Shown here piece by piece: positions 16,920 through 25,102 of a stretch of DNA of 33,710 nt. Below the pieces are notes generated by a model. It ran no database searches and was not told where the DNA came from. It saw only the letters and a list, made by a program, of their open reading frames with translations. A program made the position numbers and the translations under genes. The stretch spans positions 1 through 33,710 of the forward strand of contig DNVW01000009.1 in the NCBI GenBank assembly GCA_003507395.1, given 5' to 3'. Positions within the stretch are counted from its first letter, which is position 1. Every line of letters begins with the position of its first letter. This stretch comes from Clostridiales bacterium (GTDB lineage: Bacteria > Bacillota > Clostridia > TANB77 > CAG-508).

Positions 16920-16948
16920 TTGTTAAATTTATTTTATTTATATATAAT
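16920..16948 (+). promoter_or_regulatory. Probable sigma-A promoter for deoD
   Basis: TTGTTA at 16920-16925 and TATAAT at 16943-16948 with a 17-nt spacer, 31 nt before the deoD ATG. The region 16940-16967 is an alternating TA tract that is nearly self-complementary, which may be structural or regulatory. Confidence 0.6.
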
Positions 16949-16979
16949 ATATATATATTATATATAAGGAGGATTTGAA

Positions 16980-17702
16980 ATGCCAATTCATTGTAATGCA
17001 AAAAAAGATGATATTTCTAAAACTGTACTTATGCCTGGAGATCCACTTCGTGCAAAATATATTGCTGAAAATTTTTTAGAAAATGCCAAACTTGTAAATA
17101 CTGTTAGAAATATGTTTGCTTATACTGGTACTTACAAAGGTAAAAAAATAACTGTATTTTCACATGGAATGGGAATGCCAAGTATGGGAATATATGCTTG
17201 TGAATTGTTTAAATTTTATGATGTTGATACAGTAATTCGCATCGGCTCTTGTGGTGCATATTCTGAGGCTTTAAATATTTTTGATACCATTTTAGTGGAG
17301 AATTCTTATACAGAAGGCAATTTTGCTTTCGAGTGGAACGAAAATGATTGTCATGTTATTGAGGCTAATAAAGAACTAAATGCTATTATTGAAGAAACTG
17401 CTAAAAAAATAGGTATTAATTGTATAAAAGGAAATACCTTATGCAATGATTGTTTTGATGGTTATTTGGATGACATTCCTGCATTTATAAACAGATTTCC
17501 AAAAGACTTAAATATTATAGCTTGTGAAATGGAAGCTTTTGCTTTATTCTATTTAGCTAAATATTTTAATAAAAAAGCTTCTTGTTTATTAACAGTTGTG
17601 GATTCTTATTATAAGCAACAGGAAATATCTTCTGAAGAAAGAGAAAAATCTTTGAATAATATGATTAAATTAGCACTAGAAAGTGCTTTAACCACTTTAT
17701 GA
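16980..17702 (+). CDS. deoD: Purine-nucleoside phosphorylase, DeoD type
   Basis: A 240-residue cytoplasmic enzyme that splits purine nucleosides with phosphate to base plus (deoxy)ribose-1-phosphate in salvage. It has full family length and the trimer/hexamer PNP motifs: MPGDPLRAKYIAENFL near the start (phosphate binding), FSHGMGMPSMGIYACELF, RIGSCGAY, and CEMEAFALFYLA near residue 180, where Glu-Met-Glu binds the ribose. AAGGAGG precedes the ATG. It appears monocistronic with its own promoter and terminator. Confidence 0.95.
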   Translation: MPIHCNAKKDDISKTVLMPGDPLRAKYIAENFLENAKLVNTVRNMFAYTGTYKGKKITVFSHGMGMPSMGIYACELFKFYDVDTVIRIGSCGAYSEALNIFDTILVENSYTEGNFAFEWNENDCHVIEANKELNAIIEETAKKIGINCIKGNTLCNDCFDGYLDDIPAFINRFPKDLNIIACEMEAFALFYLAKYFNKKASCLLTVVDSYYKQQEISSEEREKSLNNMIKLALESALTTL

Positions 17703-17733
17703 GAAAGGCGTGCATTATTGCTTCATATAAAAT

Positions 17734-17772
17734 TAACAGGTATATCTCTTACGAAATACCTGTTAGTTTTTT
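17734..17772 (+). terminator. Intrinsic terminator after deoD, probably bidirectional
   Basis: A 10-bp stem, TAACAGGTAT (17734-17743) with ATACCTGTTA (17756-17765), followed by GTTTTTT. On the opposite strand AATTTTAT follows the stem, so it may also end the sepF-divIVA transcript, whose last stop codon overlaps the T-run. Confidence 0.85.
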
Positions 17773-18220
17773 AATCTTTATTCATATCTTTTAATAATTC
17801 TAGTTGTGATATTAGAAGTGATTCCATTTTTGCTTTATATACATCTATTTGTTTTTCTAAATCTTCTAATTCTTTTCTTTTCGTTACTATTGATTGTTCT
17901 ATTTCTATAACTTCTTGTTTTGCTGTTCCTTGTGCTTCCTTTACTATTTGATCTGCTTGTTGCTTTGCTAATTCTTTTATTTCATCAGCTGTAGTTTGTG
18001 CCATTACCAAAGTATTTTGTAACGTATTTTCTATATTTTTATATTTTTTTAATTCTTCCTCCATATCAGATGCTTTTTTTGTTGCTTCGCCCACTTGTTT
18101 GTATATCTTTTCATAGTCTATAGTTAGCTCGTCTAAAAAATCATCAACTTCTTCTACGCTATATCCATTTACCATTTGTTTTGAGAATTTTTTGTTTTCT
18201 ATATCTAATGGTGTATACAT
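17771..18220 (-). CDS. DivIVA domain protein
   Basis: A 149-residue coiled-coil protein. The ATG at 18220 is chosen because AGGAGG lies 6 nt upstream; an ORF extension to 18244 lacks a site and breaks the family start. The N terminus MYTPLDIENKKFSKQMVNGY with SVEEVDDFLDEL is the DivIVA membrane-curvature binding domain. The remainder is two coiled-coil segments (about residues 30-60 and 60-140). DivIVA proteins gather at negatively curved membrane and organise division and sporulation. Adjacent sepF supports a cell-division role. It is shorter than some DivIVA proteins but typical for clostridia. Confidence 0.88.
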   Translation of the reverse strand: MYTPLDIENKKFSKQMVNGYSVEEVDDFLDELTIDYEKIYKQVGEATKKASDMEEELKKYKNIENTLQNTLVMAQTTADEIKELAKQQADQIVKEAQGTAKQEVIEIEQSIVTKRKELEDLEKQIDVYKAKMESLLISQLELLKDMNKD

Positions 18221-18246
18221 ATTTTTCCTCCTACTTTTGTACAATA

Positions 18247-18741
18247 TTATTTAACAGTATTGTTACCATTTCTTAGCCAAGATACTGAAATTTTACTTCT
18301 CATTTCTTCTCTTACCATTTCATTTTCTATATCATAGTTAAATGGTGCTATTAAAAATATTGCATTTGACACCTTTTGCATATGCCCATCTAATGCGTGA
18401 ACTGCACCACTAACAACATCTATAATTCTTCTTGCAACATCTTTATTTACATATTCCAAGTTTACAATTACAGATTTCTTTTCTTTTAATAAATCACATA
18501 TTGCTTCTGATTGTTCAAATGTTGTTGGTTGACTTATTACCATTTTTACTTGCTGTACTTGTGGCATGCTTACAACTTTACTATTTCTTTTTCCAAAAAA
18601 CTTTCTTTCTTCTCCACTATCTTCCTCTTCTTGTTCTTCTCTATCAATTACTTCATCATAATCTACTGCATCTTCATCATCTTTATCCTCTGCTGGCATC
18701 TTAAATAAATCCCACACTTTATTCATAATTGCTCCTGACAT
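18247..18741 (-). CDS. sepF: Cell division protein SepF
   Basis: A 164-residue protein. An amphipathic N-terminal membrane-binding helix (MNKVWDLFKMPAED) is followed by an acidic linker and the SepF globular domain from about residue 64: VKMVISQPTTFEQSEAICDLL, VIVNLEYVNKDVARRIIDVVSGAVHALDGHMQKV, and NAIFLIAPFNYDI. SepF polymers tether FtsZ to the membrane. Two starts have ribosome binding sites: ATG 18741 (AGGAGG, 8 nt) and ATG 18726 (AGGAG, 6 nt). The second begins directly at the family's usual first residue and may be the native one. It is followed at 26 nt by divIVA. Confidence 0.92.
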   Translation of the reverse strand: MSGAIMNKVWDLFKMPAEDKDDEDAVDYDEVIDREEQEEEDSGEERKFFGKRNSKVVSMPQVQQVKMVISQPTTFEQSEAICDLLKEKKSVIVNLEYVNKDVARRIIDVVSGAVHALDGHMQKVSNAIFLIAPFNYDIENEMVREEMRSKISVSWLRNGNNTVK

Positions 18742-18787
18742 TTAAACAACCTCCTAAATATTCTTATCTCTGGTAAATTTTCTATGT

Positions 18788-18818
18788 ATAGTATCTAACT
18801 TTTCTACAATAATGTCAA
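18788..18818 (-). promoter_or_regulatory. Possible promoter for sepF-divIVA
   Basis: TTGACA (complement of 18813-18818) and TACTAT (complement of 18788-18793), 19 nt apart, about 45 nt before the sepF start. The spacing is longer than the optimum. Three short TAATATTTTTG-like direct repeats lie at 18845-18873. Confidence 0.4.
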
Positions 18819-18872
18819 TACTTTTTTGTCTTGTAATTATCTTTTAATATTTTTGTAATATTTTTGTAATAT

Positions 18873-20169
18873 TTATTTTGCATTTTTTATTATTTCATCA
18901 TACAGCACTATTTTTTTTCTGTTCTCTATTTCTTCTACATCATAACCTAATTCTTCTAGTTCTTCACTTTTGTAATTGTCAACAATAGCATATTTTTCAT
19001 TTTGTTTTAATATTTTTACTAGAATTTTATTTGTATATCCTGCTCTTGTTCGTATTACATATGGAACTTGTTTATCATTTTTTTCTTCATATCCTATTGC
19101 CGTATTAGGTATTTTTTTGCCACTCTCACTCCACCATATTACATCAAGTGATATTTTTCTATAATTTATTAATTCTTGTACAGCTTTGTCTATTTTAAAT
19201 ACTATTATTCGTTCTTCATCTTCTTCTATTATATTTTCTATTGTAGTATCTACCTCTATTCCACTTGGCAATCTTAGTTTTAGTTTATCACCGCACTTTA
19301 GATTGCTTGGCTTCTTCTGAATTTAATATGCAAGCTATATAACACTTAAAATTATCTATAATCTTCCCACTTTCTTGACTAGTTGCAACAACTTGTCCTA
19401 CTTTTAGTTTTATCCCTTTTAGAAAATCTTTTGTTAAATAATCAAAATTTTCTGTTGTTAATGTATTCTCATATCCATCTACTCTATATGATACAACTCC
19501 ACTTCTAGGTGATATTATATATTCTGCTCCTGAGTTTAATTCATTTTCGTATTTACTTCTTTCATCTATTAATTTTTTTAAATATGAGCCTGCTGGACTT
19601 TTTTCTCCAGCTATTTTTGCTTTTTTTATGATATATGTATTAATATCTTTTTTATACTCTTTTATTTTTTGCAAATCATTTAAGTTGTAAGTACTATCTA
19701 TTTTTTCATCTATTTGATTTTCTAATATTTTTAAATCACTTACAAATATAGTATTTTGGTTTGACATTGCTTCATCTATTTTAATATCCAGCTCTTCTAT
19801 CTTTTTTGTTAAACTTTCCTCCTTATTTGAATAATATCGGAAGATTGCTTCTCCTTTTGCTACTTTCTCTCCTTCTGTTTTTATTTGTAATATGCCATTT
19901 TTATAATTTTCGCCTTTTACCACTTGTTCGTCTCTTAAAATATAGCCTATTGCATTTTCTTCTTCATATATTTTTCCTTTTTCCACAAAAAAAGTTTCTG
20001 ATGGGTTTCTAATCAAATTTGCGACTTTATATATTATATAAATAGTAACTAAAAATACAATCAGTATAATTCCTATTTTCTTTTTATCTATTTTTATATT
20101 ACTTATTTTTTCTTTGCTTTTATTGTTTTTTGCAGTATTATTTGTTTTCTCTTTTATTTTATCTTTCAC
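18873..20169 (-). CDS. HlyD-type membrane adaptor with one +1 frameshift at a CGG codon
   Basis: Two reading frames join into one 431-residue protein: residues 1-292 from 20169 down to 19294, then 139 residues from 19292 down to the stop at 18873. There is a basic N terminus, a membrane helix at about 33-52 (GIILIVFLVTIYIIYKVANL), a split lipoyl-like domain (LRDEQVVKGENYKNG and SPRSGVVSYRVDGYE), a coiled coil (about 113-200) and a beta-rich C-terminal domain. The break reads AAA GTG CGG TGA in the zero frame; skipping the C gives GTG GGT GAT AAA, that is VGDKLKLRLPSG, the expected adaptor sequence. GTG start with GGAGG. The start overlaps miaA (GTGA), and clostridia commonly keep such an adaptor gene near sepF. 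The transport partner is unknown. It is either frameshift-expressed or a pseudogene. Confidence 0.75.
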
Positions 20170-21086
20170 TTGTACTCCTCCAAAATAATTTTTAAATTAT
20201 TTTGCAATTCATCTAAGCCATTTAGCCATATTGTTTGTTTATTTTTTCTAAACCAAGTTAATTGCCTTTTAGCATATTTCCTAGTATCATTTTTAATTTT
20301 GTCTATCATTTCTTGTTTGCTTATGCTTCCATTTATATATTCCACAACCTCTTTATATCCTAAACCTTGCATTGCCGTTGGAAATTGTTTATACTTTTCT
20401 AATAATCCTTTTACTTCTTCTATAAGTCCATCTTTAATCATTATATCTACTCTTTTATTTATTCTTTCATGTAATTTTTCTTTGTCCATATTTATAGCAA
20501 ACACAAGATAATTATATGGTACTTCATTTTTTCTAGATTCTATTTCTTGCTCTGTTTTTGTTTTCCCTGTAGAATGATATATTTCTAATATTCTTATTAT
20601 TCTTTTTCTATCGTTAGAACTAATTGCTAATGTTGCTCTTTCGTCTATTTTTTTTGCCATTTCATATAATTTTTCTAATCCTTCTTCATCTGCTACTTTT
20701 TCCAGTTTTTTTCTATATTCCAAGTCTGTTTTTATTTCTGGATAATCTATATTGTATATTAAAGAGTCTACATATAACCCTGTTCCACCAACTATTATAG
20801 GAACTTTTTCTTTACTTAGAACCTCTTGTATTGCCTTTGTTGCATCTTTTTTATAATCCGCAACACTATATCTTTGGTCTGGCAAAACGAAATCTACTAA
20901 ATAGTGCTTTATACCTTGCATTTCTTCTTTTGTTACTTTTGCAGTTCCTATATTCATATCTTTATAAATTTGCATTGAATCACAACATATTATTTCTCCG
21001 TCAATTTTTTTCGCTAATTCCACCGAAAGTTTGGTTTTTCCGGATGCTGTTGGTCCACATATAACTATTACTTTTGGTTTTTCCAT
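20166..21086 (-). CDS. miaA: tRNA dimethylallyltransferase
   Basis: A 306-residue enzyme that adds a dimethylallyl group to A37 of tRNAs reading UNN codons. The P-loop GPTASGKTKLSVELA is at residues 10-24, followed by CCDSMQIYKDMNIGTAK and the conserved VGGTGLYVDSLIYNIDYP near residue 100; the C-terminal part carries RKYAKRQLTWFRKN. Full family length. It lies 24 nt downstream of mutL, and its TGA overlaps the GTG of the adaptor gene, so mutL-miaA-adaptor is one operon. It matters for the frameshift question because A37 modification affects frame maintenance (established for this family). Confidence 0.95.
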   Translation of the reverse strand: MEKPKVIVICGPTASGKTKLSVELAKKIDGEIICCDSMQIYKDMNIGTAKVTKEEMQGIKHYLVDFVLPDQRYSVADYKKDATKAIQEVLSKEKVPIIVGGTGLYVDSLIYNIDYPEIKTDLEYRKKLEKVADEEGLEKLYEMAKKIDERATLAISSNDRKRIIRILEIYHSTGKTKTEQEIESRKNEVPYNYLVFAINMDKEKLHERINKRVDIMIKDGLIEEVKGLLEKYKQFPTAMQGLGYKEVVEYINGSISKQEMIDKIKNDTRKYAKRQLTWFRKNKQTIWLNGLDELQNNLKIILEEYK

Positions 21087-21110
21087 GTTAACCTCATCCT
21101 TTTTAGTATA

Positions 21111-23204
21111 TTATCTTCTTGAAAACTTTTTTTCTATGTCATTTTTTGTTAAATGTATTGCCGTTGGTCTTCCATGTGGACATGTAAATGGATTTGGCAA
21201 TACTAATAATTGCTTCATTAAATTGTCCACTTCATCTTTTGTTAAAACCATATTGGCCTTTACAGCTGATTTACAAGCAAGTGTTGCTATAAACTTTTCT
21301 TCTATTTCCTGTTTTGCTGTTCTAGCTACTGTGTTTATTTCATCTAAAGTCTCTAAAAATAGTTGTTTTGTATCTAAATCTATACAAATATTAGGTACCC
21401 CTGTTAATTTTATAGTATTTTCTCCAAATTGTTCCAACATAAAACCCGCTTTTTCAAATACTGGTATATTTTCCTTTGCAATATCCATTTCTTTATGTGT
21501 TAAATTAATTATATCTGGCAATAGCATTAATTGAGAATCTTTCTCTCCCTCACTATAAAAATTTTTCTTTATTTTCTCATACATAATTCTTTCATGAGCT
21601 GCATGCTGGTCTATTATATACAATTCATTATCAATTTCTATAATTATATATGTAGCAAATGCTATTCCTATAAATTTATACTTTGGTATAGTTTTATCTT
21701 CCATATTATCAAACATAGATATTTTCTCTGTCATTTCTAGTTCTTCTGTTTTCACCTTAGTTTCGTCTTTTGGCTCTTCCTTGTTTTCTGTTTTAGGTAG
21801 ATTTCCAAATGTTTTTGCATACATTTCTTCAAAATTTTTACTATTTTCTTCTATTTTTAAATTATCTAATTCTGTTATCTTGCCCATTATTCTTTCATTT
21901 ATTTCTTGTGTATTTATAACATGAGTATCCATTTTTGAAAGTTCGTCTTCTTCTGCTGTTTCTTCTGTTATCTGTTTATTTTGTATTTTATAACTTTCTT
22001 CTTCTTCTCTTACTCCATATTTATTACTATATATTTCTGCTATTGGATTAGCTTTATATTCAAATGGATCTTCTACTTCTTTTTCTTCTTTTTTCGAGAC
22101 CATTTTTTGTAACAGGTCACTAAATTTAATAGATTCTTTTTTTATTTCTGTTTCACCAGGTGTTACTATCGTTTCTTGTCTTTTTATTTCTACCGGCTTA
22201 TCTTCTGGTACTAATTCGCCTTTTAACAAAGTCTCTTTTATTGCATGATAAACTGCTTTAAATATTGTATTTTCATCTTGAAATCTTACTTCTAACTTAG
22301 CAGGATGAACATTTACATCAACTTTACTTGGGCTCATTTCTATGTTCAATATCAAAAATCCATACTTTCCTATTGTTAATAATCCTTTGAATGCTTGTTC
22401 TGCTGCACTTGTCAAAGTCTTATCTTTGATATATCTTTTATTAACAAAAAATATCTGGTTTCCTCTATTTGAACGTGCTATTACTGGTTTGCCAATTACT
22501 CCTGTCACTTTTATATCTTCATATTGGTAATTTACCTCTAATATATTATCTGCTACATCTTTTCCATAAATACCATACACTACTGACTTAATATCTCCAT
22601 TTCCAGAAGTTTGGATAATAGTTTTACCAGAACTTGTCAGTTTTATAGCTATTTCTGGATGTATTAATGCAATTCTTGTTATTACATCTTCAATATACCC
22701 CGCTTCAGTAAAATCCTTTTTTAGAAATTTATAGCGCACTGGTGTATTGAAAAATAAATCTGTAATTGTTATTATTGTTCCTTTTGAACATCCTGTTTCT
22801 TCTTTATTAATTATCTTTCCTGCTTGTACATTTACTTTATATCCTATCTCATTTTCTCCTGTCTTAGATATCATCTCTACTTTGCTTATTGCCGCAATAC
22901 TGGCCAAAGCTTCTCCTCTAAACCCCATTGATGTTACTGTTTCTAAGTCTGAGGCATTCCTTATCTTGCTTGTTGCATGTCTTTCAAACGCCATTTCCAT
23001 ATCGTCTGGCATAATTCCTTTTCCATTATCTGTAATTCTTATATATGAAATGCCACCGTTTTTTATTTCTATATTTATATTTGTTGCCCCTGCATCTATT
23101 GAATTTTCCACTAATTCTTTTACTACTGATGCTGGTCTTTCAATTACTTCTCCTGCTGCTATTTTATTTATTGTTAAATCATCTAATAGAACTATATTTC
23201 CCAT
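21111..23204 (-). CDS. mutL: DNA mismatch repair endonuclease MutL
   Basis: A 697-residue protein. The N-terminal GHKL ATPase motifs are visible: KELVENSIDAGATNINIEI, RITDNGKGI, ERHATSKI and GFRGEALASIAAIS. A transducer domain runs to about residue 330, then a long Glu/Lys-rich linker (about 335-500). The C-terminal dimerisation and endonuclease domain has DQHAAHERIMYEKI, CKSAVKANM and CPHGRPTAIHL, the metal-binding motifs of nicking MutL proteins. mutS is not in the window. GGACTG lies before the ATG, a weak ribosome binding site. First gene of the mutL-miaA-adaptor operon. Confidence 0.96.
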   Translation of the reverse strand: MGNIVLLDDLTINKIAAGEVIERPASVVKELVENSIDAGATNINIEIKNGGISYIRITDNGKGIMPDDMEMAFERHATSKIRNASDLETVTSMGFRGEALASIAAISKVEMISKTGENEIGYKVNVQAGKIINKEETGCSKGTIITITDLFFNTPVRYKFLKKDFTEAGYIEDVITRIALIHPEIAIKLTSSGKTIIQTSGNGDIKSVVYGIYGKDVADNILEVNYQYEDIKVTGVIGKPVIARSNRGNQIFFVNKRYIKDKTLTSAAEQAFKGLLTIGKYGFLILNIEMSPSKVDVNVHPAKLEVRFQDENTIFKAVYHAIKETLLKGELVPEDKPVEIKRQETIVTPGETEIKKESIKFSDLLQKMVSKKEEKEVEDPFEYKANPIAEIYSNKYGVREEEESYKIQNKQITEETAEEDELSKMDTHVINTQEINERIMGKITELDNLKIEENSKNFEEMYAKTFGNLPKTENKEEPKDETKVKTEELEMTEKISMFDNMEDKTIPKYKFIGIAFATYIIIEIDNELYIIDQHAAHERIMYEKIKKNFYSEGEKDSQLMLLPDIINLTHKEMDIAKENIPVFEKAGFMLEQFGENTIKLTGVPNICIDLDTKQLFLETLDEINTVARTAKQEIEEKFIATLACKSAVKANMVLTKDEVDNLMKQLLVLPNPFTCPHGRPTAIHLTKNDIEKKFSRR

Positions 23205-23369
23205 TTTTAACAGTCCTTTCTTATGTGCATTTTATTTATTTATAAATTATATCATTAATGCATATTTTTTGTAAATGTCAAATTTGAATTTGTAACACTT
23301 TTTTATAGTTCGAATACTATATATCATACGAAAGAGCAAAACAAAAAAGCATTTAAGGAGGTATGTTAA

Positions 23370-23513
23370 ATGGGATGTTGTTGTGGTAATAACGGGGAAA
23401 TTTTATGGTTTATAATCCTATTCTTATTACTTTTCTGTTGTGGTGGCTGCAATAATAACAATTCTTGTGGCTGTAACAACAACTGTAACTGCAACTCAGG
23501 TTGTGGTTGCTAA
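23370..23513 (+). CDS. Small Cys/Asn/Gly-rich membrane protein
   Basis: A 47-residue protein behind AAGGAGG (23355-23361, 8 nt before the ATG). It starts MGCCCGNNGE, has one hydrophobic helix (ILWFIILFLLLF), then a tail in which Cys, Gly and Asn make up almost everything (12 Cys in total by my count). Tiny Cys-rich, single-helix proteins of this style are common in clostridia and some are associated with the spore surface; the function here is unknown. The neighbour at 23583 has the same architecture. Confidence 0.7.
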   Translation: MGCCCGNNGEILWFIILFLLLFCCGGCNNNNSCGCNNNCNCNSGCGC

Positions 23514-23528
23514 TTCTAATCCATAGAT

Positions 23529-23551
23529 AATTATTTATTTCATAAATAATT
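23529..23551. other. AT-only stem-loop between two small Cys-rich genes
   Basis: AATTATTTAT (23529-23538) pairs perfectly with ATAAATAATT (23542-23551) around a 3-nt loop. No T-run follows, so it is more likely an mRNA structure between cotranscribed genes than a terminator. Confidence 0.35.
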
Positions 23552-23582
23552 AATTCGTAAAATTTGAAAGGGGTGAAATAAT

Positions 23583-23702
23583 ATGCCAGAGAATAGAGGA
23601 TGTGGATGCGGATTTGGTTTTGGTGATGATTGCATCTGTATAATAATAATTCTTATATTAATATGCTGCTGTTGTGGCGGAGGTAGAGGTGGATGTTGCT
23701 AA
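23583..23702 (+). CDS. Small Cys/Gly-rich membrane protein
   Basis: A 39-residue protein. It starts MPENRGCGCGFGFGDD, then a hydrophobic run (CICIIIILILI) and a tail CCCCGGGRGGCC. AAAGGGGTG lies upstream of the ATG. The style resembles clostridial proteins annotated as high-cysteine HCB-type proteins, but that name carries no function. It lies 69 nt after the other Cys-rich gene and is followed by an intrinsic terminator, so the two probably form a small transcription unit. Confidence 0.68.
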   Translation: MPENRGCGCGFGFGDDCICIIIILILICCCCGGGRGGCC

Positions 23703-23726
23703 TTAGTTAAACATCAATCAAAAAGA

Positions 23727-23756
23727 CTGTAGACTTTTTGTCTACAGCCCCTTTTT
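23727..23756 (+). terminator. Intrinsic terminator after the Cys-rich gene pair
   Basis: An 8-bp stem CTGTAGAC (23727-23734) with GTCTACAG (23740-23747), then CCCCTTTTT. The convergent small gene's TAG stop codon lies inside the right arm; its transcript would meet AAAAAGTC-type sequence and TTTTT after the stem on the minus strand, so the element may work in both directions. Confidence 0.75.
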
Positions 23757-23867
23757 GTTATTGTTCTTTTTCTCTGTTTGTGTTTCTTTTCTTCTGTCGT
23801 TTTTTACTTTTTTACTGTTTTCTTTTCTTCTATCTTCAAATATTTTACCTTTGCCATCCACTATCAC
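23742..23867 (-). CDS. Small highly charged protein with DRRKE repeats
   Basis: A 41-residue ORF with a GTG start and a strong AGGAGG-type site about 7 nt upstream. It begins MIVDGKGKIFEDRRKE, repeats the motif as NDRRKE, and ends in a Lys/Asn-rich tail. It is extremely basic, has no membrane helix and is probably disordered or nucleic-acid binding. The good ribosome binding site and the internal motif repeat argue for a real gene, although the GTG start and small size leave doubt. Function unknown. Confidence 0.5.
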   Translation of the reverse strand: MIVDGKGKIFEDRRKENSKKVKNDRRKETQTEKKNNNKKGL

Positions 23868-23995
23868 GCTATCTCCTCCTTTGTTTTACATATTCATCTT
23901 TTGTTAATTTATTTATACATTATTACTTTTAGATTGTCAAGTAGAAAATTTTAACAAAATATAATAGTAATTAATATGTAATTTCATCATATTTT

Positions 23996-25102
23996 TTATC
24001 TTATCATTTCTTCTTGACTCTCTTGTTTCCTTTCTTCTATTTCTGTTAAAAAATTTTCATAATATTTTCTATCAAATTTTTCATCTTTCAATTTTAATCG
24101 TCCTATTACTCGTTTTATTACTTCATCTTCTCCTGATATTTCCAATTCCTTTTCTAAAAATTCTGCAAATTGTTCTTTTGCCTTTGTCATATCATTTTTA
24201 TCGTATAGGGCACATGTTAATAATATTGCTGGATAATATTTTTGCTTTTTTATTTCATCTACAATTGATTTTGCTTCTGTCCTTTGTGAAGTTTCTATCC
24301 ATTCAAGAATTTCTCTTGATTCCATAGAAATTGTATCTTCATTTGTCGCTTTATTTGTATCGTTATCAATTTTAGCATTGTTTCTTTCTATTTGTGGTTT
24401 ATCGTTCTTAGGTTGCCCTAGTATATTATATATTTTTCCTAATTGCAATTGTATTGGTTTATGCCATGAAAATTTTTCTCCTATTCTTTTCGCTCTATAG
24501 TATTTTCCTTGTCTCATATATACACTCATCATTTGGGATTGTATTATAGGATTTTCTGGAAATTCTGCTCCTAATTTTATTGCTTCAACATAGTTTCCCT
24601 CTTTCATATATATTTTTATCATTTGAGATTGTATTTTTTCTTCTTCTGGAAACTTTAATCCTATTTCTTTTGCTTTCTCATATTCTTTTTGTTCTATATA
24701 TATGCTCATCATTTGGGTTTGTATTATAGGATTTTCTGAAAATTTTGCTCCTAATTTTATTGCTTTCTCATATTCTTTTTCCTTTATATATATGCTTATC
24801 ATTTGGGATTGTATTATGGGATTTTCTGGAAATTTTGTTCCTAATTTTATTGCTTCAACATAGTTTCCTTCTTTCATATATATTTTTATCATTTGAGATT
24901 GTATTTTTTCTTCTTCTGGAAACTTTAATCCTATTTCTTTTGCTTTCTCATATTCTTCTAGTTTTATATATATGCTTATAATTTTAGATTGTATTTTAGG
25001 AGCATTTGGAAATTTAGCTCCTATTTTTTCTGCTTCAATAAAATTTTCTTCTTGAATATATTGATCCATAATTTTTTCAAATTCATTTATGCTCTCTTCC
25101 AT
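23996..25102 (-). CDS. TPR-like protein with seven 30-residue helical repeats
   Basis: A 368-residue protein from ATG 25102; GGGGG lies about 9 nt upstream, whereas the ATG at 25117 has no site. From about residue 20 there are seven repeats of exactly 30 residues with the pattern A(K/I)xxGxKFPExxxIQSQMIxIYxKxxxYxx, each likely a helix pair. Units 2 and 5 are identical, giving a 270-bp higher-order duplication at the DNA level. After a polar linker, a C-terminal helical region of about 110 residues (ILEWIETSQRTEAKSIVDEI onward) follows. No catalytic residues or signal peptide are seen; it is probably a protein-binding scaffold. Confidence 0.7.
   Translation of the reverse strand: MEESINEFEKIMDQYIQEENFIEAEKIGAKFPNAPKIQSKIISIYIKLEEYEKAKEIGLKFPEEEKIQSQMIKIYMKEGNYVEAIKLGTKFPENPIIQSQMISIYIKEKEYEKAIKLGAKFSENPIIQTQMMSIYIEQKEYEKAKEIGLKFPEEEKIQSQMIKIYMKEGNYVEAIKLGAEFPENPIIQSQMMSVYMRQGKYYRAKRIGEKFSWHKPIQLQLGKIYNILGQPKNDKPQIERNNAKIDNDTNKATNEDTISMESREILEWIETSQRTEAKSIVDEIKKQKYYPAILLTCALYDKNDMTKAKEQFAEFLEKELEISGEDEVIKRVIGRLKLKDEKFDRKYYENFLTEIEERKQESQEEMIR
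24580..24960. repeat. 270-bp-spaced duplication inside the TPR-like gene
   Basis: A block of about 100 nt beginning at 24580 recurs at 24850 with only about two differences by eye. It encodes repeat unit 2/5 (KFPEEEKIQSQMIKIYMKEG). The basic unit is 90 nt and the close copy is three units away, indicating recent unequal recombination or gene conversion. Confidence 0.8.

Noticed and set aside
16940..16967. TA-repeat palindrome before deoD as an operator
   Set aside because: Alternating TA tracts are common by chance in such AT-rich DNA, and it overlaps the -10 box; no independent support.
21031..23274. Several plus-strand ORFs of 60-175 codons opposite mutL
   Set aside because: They are low-complexity Ser/Ile/Phe-rich shadows of the minus-strand gene, without ribosome binding sites or recognisable motifs.
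24500..25080. CRISPR-like periodic repeats on the plus strand
   Set aside because: The 90-nt period is coding: it translates into 30-residue helical repeats without variable spacers.
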